Assembly (NCBI GenBank): GCA_907164885.2
Contig: OU015501.1
Coordinates: 24,809,591 to 24,873,590 of the forward strand
Direction: 5' to 3'
From: Dolomedes plantarius
Lineage: Eukaryota > Arthropoda > Arachnida > Araneae > Dolomedidae
DNA length: 64,000 bases
The notes below the pieces were generated by a model. That model had not been told where the DNA came from and did no database searches. It saw nothing but the letters and a program-made list of their open reading frames with translations. Position numbers and translations under genes: made by a program. Shown piece after piece: positions 23,501-36,155 of the stretch (positions are counted from its first letter, which is position 1; each line of letters begins with the position of its first letter).

Positions 23501-25170
23501 TATAGTTCACAATAATAATATATTGTGGAGAGAAATTATAAAAAATAATAATTTAAATATCATCCTAATAGTATAGAATGTAAGTGAAAATATTTCATAC
23601 CCCGTATCTTTAAACATAAGCTCTTTGAAACTATGAAACATTTATTTTTGACCTATCTAGACATAATTAAAAATATTTATTGTATACCAAAGTCAGTTTC
23701 TAAGCCATAAATAGAGAAGCTAATCACTATATTCGTTTTATTGTAATGAATATATTATATTGTAATATAAATGAATATGAGTTTTATCCTATATTAAATA
23801 TCATTATTATAATATTAATTTATATTAAATATCTGCTAAAAATATTATTCTGCGTAATCTTATTGGGTGCAAGACAAATTGAATTAATCTTATTCTTTAA
23901 AGGTTAATACCTTCAGATCTAAGTCGGTATCTAATAAATTTACCAGATGACTGAAATATAGATGTTATACCACTAAAGAAGTGAATATTATGTGATGACA
24001 GTCTTTTTAAGTAAAGGTATGTTTTCATCAACAGATAGTGAATAGAACTTGTAGCTTACAAGAAATAACAGAAAAGTTTGGTTTCAGCTGTTTATAAGTG
24101 AAACACATTTAATTACAGTAAAAGCCAAGATATCATACAACGAGTAAAAGTTATTAACATATCGAACGAAGGTATATTAGTTTTGTTTGCTAAAATGTTA
24201 CATATAGGGAATTGATTTGTGGCATTTGTTGATTCTTGTACTTAATTATCTCTTTATTATACAAAAGTTTTATTCAGTTGGAAATATATAATAGTAAGCA
24301 AACTTACAAGTTATTCATGCTCAGTCAATATAACTAAAGCAAAACTACAACAAAGATTTCCACAACAAGGCAGAATAGTAAATATCCCTGCCAGAAAACA
24401 AGTATTCAATAACTGTGTTCACTGAATGCCGACATGGAGTAATTGGTGACTTCTTAGATCCTTTATGAGCATTTATAACACTTTATTGAAGTATTAGCAT
24501 TTATGACGGAGAGATAATTTGATTTCTATCTGCGTATTAGAAGATGGTATGAGATACATGCAAGGGAAAGAAAAATATGTTTCTTTCATTTAGGGTTCAC
24601 TTCCAGGACATACGTATTAGGGACAGTGCTTAAATCAAGATGAAGATTGGTGTATATTTTTCTGAAAGCAGTTAAAAAAATAAAGTGGTAAGTATCCTTT
24701 TCAAGCATTTATTAGAGTTCTTAAAGATGAGAAAAAAAGCAATATTCACTTTATATTTAAGGAAAAATGCGTTGCTTATTAACCCACGAGGAATGCTAGT
24801 CAATTCTTCCTTAATTAATGGCCAAAAGTATTCATTAAATAAAATATAGCTTGTAATTTGTGTCTCATACATTAATTATCTTGCATCATCAGGATGAAAA
24901 ATGACGTTTGTCATATATTAAGAATAAACGAGCTGGTGCTCAAATCACAATGATTATCATAGATTTTCTCCTAAAAACGGACTGAAAAATATTGATACAA
25001 ATTACACTTTTCTGATAATATTTATACCTATTTATCAAGACATTTGACAAGAAAAGTGACAAATTTTTCTAAACTCTTTGGAGTGTTTTTAGGCAAAAAT
25101 ATATGCAGTTTGAAAAAAAAAACCTGGTCTTTGGATAATTAAGAATTTAATTAATTTAAATTTATGTGGC
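23501..25170. other. Intergenic DNA, nothing recognised
   Basis: Very AT-rich. Small ORFs (for example reverse strand 24672-24872) show no family resemblance. Confidence 0.5.
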
Positions 25171-25179
25171 TTACATTGT

Positions 25180-25277
25180 GGAGATATTCAATGAACTTTG
25201 AGAGAAGACATTGAATATCTCCATTGAATATCTCCATTACATTGAATATATGATATATGCAACATGATATATCATAT
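25180..25277. other. Two adjacent perfect hairpins
   Basis: GGAGATATTCAATG (25180-25193) is exactly complementary to 25209-25222 (loop 15). Then ATATGATATAT (25248-25258) pairs exactly with 25267-25277 (loop 8). Part of the first arm is repeated directly in between. I see no surrounding element. Confidence 0.7.
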
Positions 25278-25790
25278 TATTAAAATCAATGAGGAATTTA
25301 AACTCTTGATCCTTAATTTTTTTAGATTTTTTATTTAATTAAATTTTCCTAAAAAATTTCCAGAACACTGCTAAAAGTTTTTCAAGAATACTCAAATGTA
25401 GCTTTAGGTATATGATTGAGCACTATGATAATGATAACAAAACCAATAAAAATCAACTAATGAAATATAAAATCAATTTAATATTTATTCGCGCACAATA
25501 TTTAGAGGTATTTCGCATACACCATTCTTTACACGACATTAAATTGTATATGCTACATAAAATATATCCCACTGTTATGTATTGAGATGTTCCAAATAAT
25601 TTTATCTTCCCTTGTTTTATGATTACACCATAAATGTTTTTAAATTATTGCAGTGAAAATACTATTAGGATAGCATTAGAAGCATTATGTTTTAGCGTAC
25701 ATTTATTCCTCTGAAAATTTTTTCAACTTATTTGAATGCTGCTTTGGAAGTTCAAGTGAGCTACAAAATGAACCCAAAATTCATTGTTAG
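25278..25790. other. Intergenic DNA, nothing recognised
   Basis: AT-rich, no gene, RNA or element end visible. Confidence 0.5.
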
Positions 25791-25794
25791 TTAA

Positions 25795-26429
25795 CCCTTC
25801 GGCCAGAACATGATTATTTTCCCGATTAGTGCGAACATCTGCCTGTGAGGCAGATGTAGATGGAATATTTCTTTCCAAGGGTATTTCTTATTATAAATTC
25901 AGAGAATATTTGTAGTTTATTACATTTCATGGTAGCCACAATCGTCAAACCATTTCTCCTTAATTCTTGACCAGCATCTATTGAACAGAACCAATTATCA
26001 CAGTTTATATTACGGTTCGTTTTGTAGAGGCAATTAAGAAAATTAGTCTTACTCAGCCTTCGTTTCAAAACAGGTAACATAAAACAGGGTTTGGCCAAAG
26101 TCGCTCCCAGAACCTTCAAAAACTCAAATCTTCAAAGATTTTCAGCCTTAATGTACATTTTATACAAAATGTATGAAGAATATCTGCCGGACAGTCAGAT
26201 ATTTAAACAGACTTTAGGGGGAATATCTATCTAGTAGACGGGCAATGTTCCAGAAAAATGGTCCTTACCTGGACCATAGAAGGCTGGCGTCACGAATCGC
26301 CCTTCCAAACTGAAGTATAGGTAGACTCACAGTACCCAAGTAGTACCAAGTAAAAGTCGAAGGGTGGGGGACTCAGTGTTGAATAAAGAAACCATAGCTA
26401 TCTGAGAGACAGATGTTACGGCTGAAGGG
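25795..26429 (-). mobile_element. piggyBac-like element, internally deleted, 635 bp
   Basis: Left end CCCTTCGGCCAGAACATG and inverted right end CCCTTCAGCCGTAACATC are flanked by TTAA on both sides (25791-25794, 26430-26433). A CCC start and TTAA duplication are piggyBac hallmarks. A transposase fragment of that family on the reverse strand confirms the call. Intact elements are usually 2 kb or more, so most of the gene is missing. Confidence 0.85.
25826..26119 (-). pseudogene. piggyBac transposase fragment
   Basis: A 97-codon reverse-strand frame contains NCDNWFCSIDAGQELRRNGL, then TIVATMKCNKLQI. This matches the piggyBac core xxDNxFTSxxLAxxLxxxGLTxVGTxRxNKxEIP, whose Asp is one of the catalytic residues. 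Here the Asp of CDNWF is retained, GT of VGT became AT, and the proline after NKxxI is lost. The fragment lacks the upstream DDE residues and the C-terminal Cys-rich finger. It probably survived inside a deletion derivative mobilised in trans. Confidence 0.75.
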
Positions 26430-26433
26430 TTAA

Positions 26434-27548
26434 CAGTGTTTTAGTGACATACGCTCTTTTGCTACACGAAGGCTAATTAGACCGGATAGTTTAAAGTCAG
26501 TTTCAAACAACGAAAAACCGTTATACCAACCGCTGGAGTCGAGCTCGCAGATACTGACATCTAAAATCAGTGTCCTAGTACTTTGGACTTCGCACAAAAT
26601 TCTGAGAACTGTATTCATTCACACGAAGTGCAGCATCAGGTATTTAACTTTTTATATTTTTCTGACCGATTAAAGCAAAAAATGTCAAAATATTTGTTTT
26701 ATATTGAATTCAGAGACAAATAAAGCTGAATAACTAAGCATGAATTAGTGTTTGGGCAAAAATATTGTAATTCTGTACTATAATCTTTTTGCCATCTGCT
26801 TCGATATTCGACAAAACAAAATTGTTTACAATAATAATAAAAATTTTTAAAAATTGCAAAAACAAAACAAACATGAAGCAACTGAGTATAAATGTTTTTA
26901 ATCAGTATTACCACATATCGCATTTCTTTATACCAGTAAGAAACCCCCTAATATTTTACACGTTCAGATTCAAACTTGCACCAAAAATGTTTTGATCATG
27001 TGCTAACTATTAAGGATTTTTCCATGCCCTGGTGGCAGTGAGGACTAAATAATAATAATCCCCATGTTGCTATATGGTAACTTTTTTTTCTTATAATTTT
27101 TGCAAGTAATCTAACACTTAATAGATGATAACATGAAATTTATTATCTGCAGTCAAGAATTTTTTTCCTCTATTTTTTCTTCATTTAATTTGGGACCTTT
27201 TAAGGGCTCTACGCCAGCTTGTGTTTCTACAATACAATTTTTTTTGTAATAATTACCGTAAAACAATTTATGTATTTTTCTGTCACTATCCATATCACTG
27301 ATATTCTCAAATTTTGATCAAGTTATTTTAAACTGTAATGGTTAAATGTATTTATGTTAAATATTAGGTTAAAAGTATCTCAAAATATGCAATATTTGTG
27401 GGACGGATGCCTCAGACTTTAGGGATGCCTTGGGGGAACAATGCATTTCAGGAGGCAAAAATTACGCTCATTAATTGTTAAAAACTTTTGTTTTCTTAAA
27501 TTGCAATTTTTTTATGTTTATAATATGACGATTGTCTGATATAGTTAG
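26434..27548. other. Intergenic DNA with a small unrecognised ORF
   Basis: The reverse-strand frame 26430-26618 (62 codons, less AT-rich than its surroundings) starts beside the piggyBac end. I do not recognise it. Nothing else is visible. Confidence 0.4.
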
Positions 27549-28333
27549 TCTCTATATATAAAACAGTTCCGTAACTAACTGACAGATAACGCACAGACCA
27601 AACCGCTGGACCTAAAGAGCTGAAATTTTTCATGGCGATTCTTCTTATAGTGTAGGGGTGCACTAAGAAAGATTTTTGAAAAATTCTTCTTAGAATTTTT
27701 TAAATTAAATTTTTAAGCTGTTTTTGTAACATTCTTTAAAGTTTGCATTTAAAATAATAATTTGTGGATTATAAAATTTATATCACGAGAAAGATCATAA
27801 AAATTCCTTTAAAATGAGATCTTTATCAAATCTTTACCTCCATTTTATGATTTTGGGTGAATTTTGAAAGATTAATTTTTAGAATTTAAGTTATTAATTG
27901 CTGATCACGTGGTTTCTTTTTTTATTGCGATACTTTAAATAAATTTTGCGTCATGTGCATGACAACGAAATAAATTGACAATAAAATATTAAAATACGGT
28001 AAAAGATAAAATTTAACCACTAGACTACTTGAGACGGAAGTATTTTTCAGAATTTAATTCAAATTAGCATGCTTTATGGATACTGAACATACAAATCAAT
28101 TGCATACATTGACCGTTGTATTTAATTTGAATATTTTCTTCTACATTATTTTGTCTATAAAACTATCCGTTACGATTTTTTTATAAATATATATATTTTT
28201 TCTTCTTTACATCAATTGCATACATTGATCGTTGTATTTATTATAAATATATTTTTTTTGGCATTAATTGCTTACATTGACCTTTGTATTTAATTTGAAC
28301 GTACTCCGTAGCGAAGTACGGGTATTCAGCTAG
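27549..28333 (+). mobile_element. Non-autonomous Helitron, copy A
   Basis: It starts TCTCTATATATAAAACAG and ends CAGCTAG before T. GTACTCCGTAGCGAAGTAC folds into a hairpin with one mismatch, 10 bases before the terminal CTAG. This is the canonical Helitron 3' end (hairpin then CTRR, insertion before T). The body matches copies B-E over ~780 bp (CAGACCAAACCGCTGGACC, AGTGTAGGGGTGCACTAAG, ACATTGACCGTTGTATTTAA). No helicase or Rep domain is present. Confidence 0.8.
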
Positions 28334-28639
28334 TTTTGAATAAAATTCTATCATCAAGAATATATCTTTTTTTTTTATATATGTTTTTAGAAATATTTAA
28401 AAATTTGCTCAATAATGATTACATTAAAAAAATCTCTTGTGGCTATTTTAAAATCAAGATATCTGATTGTCAACTGATAGATATTCGATAGCGTAACCTT
28501 GCCCGTCAAGTTAAGTATTATTTAAATTTATCAAAGAGAGACATCTCTGGATAGCACATTTTAAACTATGGGGGCAAATATGCTTTCCTCAGGAGAGCCC
28601 TTTGCCTTATTACAAATTGAGGCCTTCATTTAAAAATAA
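28334..28639. other. Intergenic spacer
   Basis: Nothing recognised. Confidence 0.5.
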
Positions 28640-29070
28640 TCCATTTGCGTCCATTCGCACGATCTGGTCTCTAAGCAAGACGAATTTCATCTCGATGTTT
28701 GCATCGAGATTCAAGCGGTCAAAAAGTTTCCAAAAGCAGCAAAAGGAAAAAAAGGCGCGGCGAATGTGAACACTAAGAGAAGAATGGTTTCCGAGGCTCC
28801 GGCTGCATTTCTATGCAGCTATTTCGCATGCTTCAATTGCAAGTGAGGGGGGTGAGGGGGTAAGACAGCGGAGGCAGTGATGTGTCTCTTTTGGAGGGAG
28901 GGCCCTCAATGGATGAGCCCGCTTTCCCTCCCCTAGAAGCCGGCTTGTCTACAATAAGTCGAGTTATTTTTTGGTGGACACCAAGTTTTTGGCGCTTTGG
29001 CTGATCACGGAAAAAGACCGGCAACGGGCAAGGGAAATAAATTCGCCGGCTTTTGCATGTATGACAATTG
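28640..29070. other. GC-richer island with two short hairpins
   Basis: Visibly less AT-rich than both flanks. ATCTCGATG-TTTG-CATCGAGAT (28689-28710) and GCTGCAT-TTCT-ATGCAGC (28802-28819) are perfect stem-loops. Purine-rich GGGGGTGAGGGGG and GGAGGGAGGGCCC follow. No frame resembles a known protein. It could be a regulatory region, a non-coding RNA or a decayed exon. Confidence 0.35.
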
Positions 29071-29280
29071 AATTTTGAAAAATGCACAGACAGACAGAGC
29101 TATGTTGTATACAAATAGATAACGGCGTTTTCTATATTGGAGAGTGCTCTTTATCTCGTCATTCACCCCTCCCTCTCGTACATTTGGAATGGGCGAGAAT
29201 AAAATATCAAACTCTGAAATATTCGAGACATAGATTAACCCGGATTTTGTCAGCTTCAATGTCAGCTTTCTTATTAATAA

Positions 29281-30134
29281 TTTTTTTATGTGTCAAGTAA
29301 ATATGTCATTACTTTGACGTTATTTATGTAATTTTTTATAACGGGAGGGAATTTCATGGCAACATTTAAGGTTTATTGAGTGCTTAAATTTCTATGTATG
29401 GATTCTCCCCTCCTCCTAGAAAGCGATCATTAATAACACACTGACACATATGGGTAATTTAGTTTGAAAAATAATCAGATGGATTCAGCTATAATCAATA
29501 AAAATTATAATAAACTGTTATAATACAAATTATAATAAAAATTGTAGTAAAAATTACTGTAAAAATTATAATAAAAATTAATATTTTTTTATGTGTCAAG
29601 TAAATATGTCATTACTTTTGACGTTATTGATGTAATTTTTTATAACAGGAGGGAATTTCTTGGCAACATTTAAGGTTTATTGGGTGCTTAAACTTCTATG
29701 TATGGATTCTCCCTTCCTCCCAGAAAGGGATTATTAATAACACACTGGTACATATGGGTAATTTAGTTTGAAAAATAATCAGATGGATTCAGCTATAATC
29801 AATAAAAATTATAATAAAAAATTATAATAAAAATTATAATAAAATTATAGTAAAAATTATTGTAAAAATTATAATAAAAACTAATATTTTTTATGTGTCA
29901 AGTAAATATGCCATTACTTTTGACGTTATTTATGTAATTTTTTATACGCTTGTATTCTTTAACGGAAAGGAATTTCATGGCAGCGTTTAAGGTTTATTGG
30001 GTACTTAAATTTCTGTATGGATTTCCCCCTCCTCCTAGTAAGGTATTATTAATAACGCACTAATACATATGGGTAATTTAGCTTGAAAAATAATCAGATG
30101 CATTCAGCTATAATCAGTAAAAATTATAATAAAC
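29281..30134 (+). repeat. Three tandem ~300-bp units
   Basis: Units start near 29281, 29584 and 29886 with TTTTATGTGTCAAGTAAATA and end in an AAAATTATAATAA mini-array of varying length. The third unit is truncated. Identity is high by eye and there is no coding frame. Confidence 0.85.
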
Positions 30135-30145
30135 CACTTCAGAGT

Positions 30146-30980
30146 AGCTATTTTTCAGTTTTGTGTGAGTACAGTTTTGAACGAAATTGTTTAATTGTAC
30201 TTTTTAAAGTGCTCTTATTTAAAAAAATTTCTTTTAACTAATTGGAATTGAATTTTTTTGAAATTAAGTTACCTCTCTTAAGCAGTATTAAGTGGCATTT
30301 TTTATGTGATAACTATCTTAGAATGAAGGTTTCCATACCGATGGGATGGTCTCTTTCGTATGATTTGTTAATGAGAATATAAATGGGAGGATGAATATGT
30401 CCCAAAAGTTTGTTTCGAAGTTGGCACAACAGAATGATGGATATCTATGTCCCATCACTGAACTGTCTCGCACATTATCCTGATATACCTGCTTCACTTT
30501 CAAGGTTCAAGAAGACATCATGGATTTTTTATAGCCAAGGGTAACGATTGACATTCCCTGCGGTAGTTATTTTTCAGTTTTGAGTGAGTACAGTTTTAAC
30601 AGAAATTGTTTAATTGTACTTTTTAAAGTGCTTTTATAAAAAAAAATTCAACTGATTGGGATTGAATTTTTAAAAAATTTATGTCACCTCTCTTAAGAAG
30701 TGTTGAGTGACATTTTCTATGTGACAAATATCTTAGAATGCAGGTTTCCATACCGATGGGATGGTCTCTTTCGTATGATTTGCTAACGAGAAAATAAATG
30801 GGAGGATGAATATTTCCCAAAAGTTTGTTTCAAAGTTGGCCCAACATAATGATGGATATCTATGTCCCATCACTGCGGCGTCTCTCATGTTATACTTAAA
30901 TACTTGTTTCACTTTCAAGGTTCAAGAAAACATCATGGATTTTTTCACAGCCACAAGCAACAATTTACTTTCCTGCAAAG
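30146..30980 (+). repeat. Two tandem ~418-bp units
   Basis: Units 30146-30563 and 30564-30980 share the TTTTTCAGTTTTG start, CATACCGATGGGATGGTCTC and TTCAAGGTTCAAGAA blocks. A 61-codon reverse-strand ORF occurs at the same place in both (30318-30503, 30733-30918), differing at about 11 residues. A forward frame (QKFVSKLAQ, NDGYLCPIT) is similarly shared. Neither is recognised. The array directly follows the 300-bp triplication. Confidence 0.8.
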
Positions 30981-33900
30981 TACTCACATATGCTTTTCAA
31001 AAGTTAATTGTATAAAGGACAGGCCATTTTGATGTATCTCAAATTATATAATACTGTTCCTCCTAACACAGTTCTTTAATGTGAGAATTTTCAGATTTTA
31101 TTTTCAGCCCATGTGGATACAATAGCATTATCGAACTGACACTGTTTTTGCTGCCTTTAATTATTATTACATTTTAGGGGGAGGGAGGGGAGGCAGTGAG
31201 AATGGTTGGTTTCTAAAAAAGGGTTTGATTGCCTTTATGCTTGTTTATTGCATAATACAAAGTATAATAAAATAACGTTAAAAACTTATCATGCCTTTCG
31301 TTAACTTCATTGACCGTATTGAAGGTAGCTAATCGTACCAAAATAAGATCAAAGTCCCTATCTTTGAAATATTGTCTACACTCATTATCTGATTATAATA
31401 ATAGCAATAACAAAAAAATATTAAATTGATTAATAATCGCTTAAGGCAAAGAAAAATACAATTAAATGATAACACAGGTCAACAGTGGTTTTGGTGCCAG
31501 GGTATTTGGAGCTGATTTCATATGAATTTGATGCCCTGAATTTAAATATGGCATTAGTGTTTGCCTAGGAGCTCAAATTTCTAAGATATAACATTTTAGT
31601 GAAATATACGTTACACTATTTTAAATTAAATCCATGGATCAAATTAAAAAACTAAACACGGAATTTATTATTATTATTACATATTTTAAAAATGTTAAAG
31701 GAACACAAAAACCATAGAGAATAATGATAAAAAAATTAAATGGCATAACAATTATATAATATAAAGTTTAATAAAATAGAAACTGTTTTTTCTTTTCTAT
31801 ACCCATGTCTCTCAGGTCACCTGCCTTTGAACCATCGATAGCAATAGCAAGCAGTACTGCTGTGTAAATTACACATTTAAGAAGAATTTAGGGTTTATTA
31901 AAACGATCTTGGGGTGTTATAAGCATTATTTGTGCATTCTATATCTGTCTGGAGTAATTAAGAGTCTTATTTGGACGGTTTCGAGTTAAAGTAAACCTTG
32001 TTCGTGACAGTCAGATCTAAGAAAACTGATCTCTAATTTGAGCAACTGTATTAATTAACTATTGACTTTTGTTTGTTTTTTCTGCTTCAGTCACATAAAA
32101 TTTATACTATGGACTTGACTCTCGATGGCATTAAAAAGTAGGATGTGTTTATTGTATCATGGCAGTGCACATACGAAATGACAAACAAAAAATGGAATTG
32201 GTTCATTTTAACTCTGAACCTTCCATATCTCGCTCATAAGAAGGCATCAAGACAGAGTAAAACAAGCTAGTAGATCCAATATCGAGATGTTTGTTATTTT
32301 ACCATCATATCTATTTATGACTCTTTACAAGCCTTTATAACATATACGCGCTTTAAAAAGCCAGCATCATACAGCGATGGCACCATGCAACTATAAAAAG
32401 AATATGTTGCTTTAAACTTTCTTACTGTAACATATCTCTTCTCATACTGAGCTTCGAGATTAAAAAAAGTGGCTTAATACGTATATCATGAAGGATATAC
32501 TACAAAACGAGCTTCAAATGATCTTACTTCTATATGGTCTTGTTAATTCCATCTTTGACTTAGACAGAACATTATGTATTAACTATTAAATGTATAAAAT
32601 GCGGCCTGGCATTACAAACATTGAACATTTCTGATTAGTTTTACACGTGATTTTTCTCAGAAATTTTCCTTTTATTCTTATACAATCAAAAAATGGGAGT
32701 AAAAAAATGTTTTTAAATACATCACATAGTAAACGTATATGAACGTTCAGAGGTTCTATTTCCATTCAGAAAGGAAAATAAGGTCCTTCATGAAATCACC
32801 TTATTGACTGATTTCACTTTAAGTCCAACCCGTTTAAAAATAATGCACATTTTATTTTAACATAGACCTGAGTAAGCTTACGCTGAATGAATACTGGAAA
32901 TGAGATTATCAAAAAGGCATAAGAAGCACATTCATCGAAAGAATGCTTAAAGGCTAAAAATAATAATAATTAGCCTTCCTATTGTTTCAACGACTATCTT
33001 AGACCTACGTTCACTATTTTTATGAGCTTCTCAAATTTGCTAAACACACGGGAGGTACCGTAGTTTCATAGGTTGAATTAATTAATCAGTACTTCTATTG
33101 AGGACAAAATTTATTCCAGTCGCTAAAACAATTACCATAACAGAACTGTAACTGAATCTGAACGCTGTAACTGAATATTCTCCAAAGTTTGGTGCAAATT
33201 ATAGGTGCTGAAATAAGATATCAAAATTGCATAAGCAAGAACCACCCTCGTAAGGGTAACTTGTAATACTGCTGCTCACAACAAATATTTTTTAACAATA
33301 TGATGCTGAAATATTTTTTTCTCTTGGGGATTTTTGAATTTTTCTGGCTTCTCTTATTGGAAGTGTTTTTTTTACTAGAAAGAGGGGTTTAATAAAATTT
33401 TATTTTAAAAATGTTAAAGAATATTGATTGTAATAAGTAGATCCCAAGTTTGTAATTCTGTTACACTTTTCGAATAAAAACCAAATTTCAGAGAACGAAT
33501 AGTTTCGTTTTTTAATTTATGTTAACCAGATATTTCGGGTTTGCGAATTTATCTTTTTGGTGTTAACGTGTATCGAGAGCCCTAAATCTGCTTTCTGCCC
33601 ATTAACGTGTCAGAAAGGCACCATCATGGCAGTGGTGATTTAATGATTCAGAATGGCATGATGCCAAACGGAGGCGTACACTGCTCCATGTCTTTAAACC
33701 AAGCAGTCCGACTTTCCAGAAGTATGGAGGTTGGGTAAAGGCAAATACTTCTTCAGAGGTCTCTCAAACATCGACCCCAATGCCTTTTTTAACGATAAGT
33801 AGAAAATTTTATCACGAGATAAAAAGAGGATCTTTTTCCTTTAAAACATATTCTCGAATAAAATTGTCGTACATTTTCTGAGCCGAATGTGCATTTTTTG

Positions 33901-34214
33901 ACAAAGAATTTAGATTTACTGGGTGCTGTAAAAATGTTATAAAGTGATCGCTGGACGTAAGTGTAAAACTGTTTTAGAGTAAAATAGGTTAAAAAATGGG
34001 TTTAGTTTTAATGATTGTTCAGATTGGGCCTTACTTGCTATTGATTGACCCAAGATATATTCTGAGAAAAATGAAGTATAGTTGTAATGATAGGGTCTCT
34101 TTACAAATTTGTCCGTGGTATTGGATTTTGACAGATGTAACTTAAAATCTGTTGGGATGTATTACCGACTGTCATGTAATTATCTTTATTTAATAATGTC
34201 TCTTTGATTCGATA
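30981..34214. other. Long intergenic stretch, nothing recognised
   Basis: Over 3 kb without an ORF above about 60 codons, no TIR pair or tandem array, and no RNA structure that I can support. Confidence 0.5.
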
Positions 34215-34390
34215 TGGTTTCGGTCGGATGATGGCAGAATGCCTAGGGTACGTTGGCATAAGAGCCTATTGGTTCGAGCCCCACTGTTGGCATGGGTTTT
34301 AGAAGTCGTCCGGAAAAGGCTTTAAACTGCAGATCCTGATCTAATCAATCCCCTGTTGAAAAAATTAACATTGCTCTCATGACCAGCTAT
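34215..34390 (+). repeat. Possible tRNA-derived SINE
   Basis: GGTTCGAGCCC (34271-34281) matches a Pol III B box. GATGGCAGAATGCCTAGGG about 35-40 bp upstream is a weak A-box candidate. The following unique body differs from the SINE at 52484. No complete tRNA cloverleaf can be drawn. Moderate to low confidence. Confidence 0.4.
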
Positions 34391-36155
34391 GATATAGAAT
34401 CGTAATTTCTTGGGGCTTTGCGATGCAAAAAACCGAAAATCAGACTAATTTACCCAGTTCAAATAAACACCTGAGTTTGCCTAAATTGTGCCTCTATTTT
34501 TAAACTACAATATTATCTATTCAAATTACCATAATATTCTGGATTTTCAGACTTAATGTGACGATGATCAATGAACAATAAACTTGAAGAAAAACATCGT
34601 GGAATATATAATTCTGTTTTTAACCAAGAGATGTAATTTTCGTTGAAAACACAACCAAAAAATTTTTATCGTTCGCATGGATATTTTGAAGTATATCCCT
34701 GTGTTTGTAAACTAACACATTCTTTGTTCTTTGGGAATCTTGGGAAAAATAAAAATTGACAATTTGTTTTATAGAATGGTTTTAAAAATAAAACAGCCCT
34801 TTATTGCCCTCAATAAACTGTAGGTGATAAAATTAATTTTTATGCCAAACAACTGTTTAGTCATTTTCAAACATAAAATAGATGTTTAATTATAAATAAA
34901 CAAATCAGTATTTGTAAGGAAATAAATTGCTTGCCTATAGCGCAAAATTGACTCTAAAAAAATGCTTTTTGAAACTGTTTTTGTAATTTTGAGAGATTAT
35001 TGATGTATTTTAAAAACATACAGAACTTAAAATGCCTATTTAAAATTCAGTGGTGGAAACTAGCTTTGAAATAATTAACAGCTCATTATCAGGCGGAAGA
35101 CCATTCGGTGCGATTATCTGTAGGGATAATTCACAAATGTGAAAATCATCAAACTCTTTATAGAAAAAGGGGAGACCACAGAACATTCTAGAAGAAGGAA
35201 GCTGTAGAAGGAGAGGAAACAACATACATACATGCATAGATCAGGAACTATAAATAGAGATGAGTACTAATTGCTAAAAAACATGAAAATACTTGAATGC
35301 AAATTTAACTTGTTTCCAGTAGTGCATCCACTTTCACAGTCAGGACTGCACAAAATTAAGATGAAAGAATGTTCCCGGGCAAATCACTCTACTTCTGAGT
35401 AAGTTCGTAAACGTGAGATAGGAGGTAGGTGTTAATGGATCCTGAATTTGCTGCGACCAGCTGCGACTTGTAAGCTTTGCCAGACAAAGCTTACAAGAGA
35501 CAGTAATTAGTTCTAAAAGTAGAAAATATGTTTTTTTGTAATTTTTATAGTAAAATAAAATTTTCCGTTTTCGTTTTTATATTTTATTGTAGTTCACATG
35601 TTTTTCATTTCTATCATTACCATGTTTTTATTAACTTGCTTTCTTGATTGTGTGTTTGTGTGTGTTTGTCAAGTACAAACCCTGCAATCGATTTTCAACT
35701 AACTTCCAGACTAGATAGACATTTGAAACAATTAGAATAGCTCAGAACACGATGACAATGCATTTTTAAATACTTTTAACCATCTTTAAGCAGAATTAAA
35801 TTAATTTTCAGCTATTTTCAGTTAATTTTGTTTTGCAGACTGGTGCAGCCATCTATTGGCCGGAACGGGAACGAAAAGTGATATGCAAGTTAACTTCCAA
35901 TTAACTTAATTTTCTTTCAAGTTGATGGGATAATTCATCAAAAAAATTAATTTTTTTTTATTTATACATAGAATTGTCAAGTTTCTATGATTCAATAGAA
36001 AATTTAAAAACGTGGTACATAAAAAGTTCTTTTTATGTTGTAATTATTTTTAATTTTAATTTATGATATTAAAAATATATATATATATATATTTTTAAAA
36101 TAAGAAATAATTCACCTGTATTATTTATTAGATACCAAGAATGATAATAATGTTA
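34391..36155. other. Intergenic DNA, one strong hairpin
   Basis: No gene recognised. A perfect hairpin at 35467-35497 is listed separately. A reverse-strand 65-codon ORF at 35040-35237 has no recognisable motif. Confidence 0.45.
35467..35497. other. Perfect 13-bp hairpin
   Basis: CTTGTAAGCTTTG (35467-35479) pairs exactly with 35485-35497 around a 5-base loop. There is no U-run directly after it and no neighbouring gene, so a terminator role is not supported. Confidence 0.75.

Noticed and set aside
30318..30918. Paired 61-codon ORFs (30318-30503, 30733-30918) as a gene family
   Set aside because: They are copies in a tandem duplication. Differences are numerous at the protein level and another frame on the opposite strand is equally conserved, so there is no sign of selection on this frame.
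35467..35497. Rho-independent terminator
   Set aside because: Eukaryotic setting, no U-tract directly after the stem and no upstream gene.
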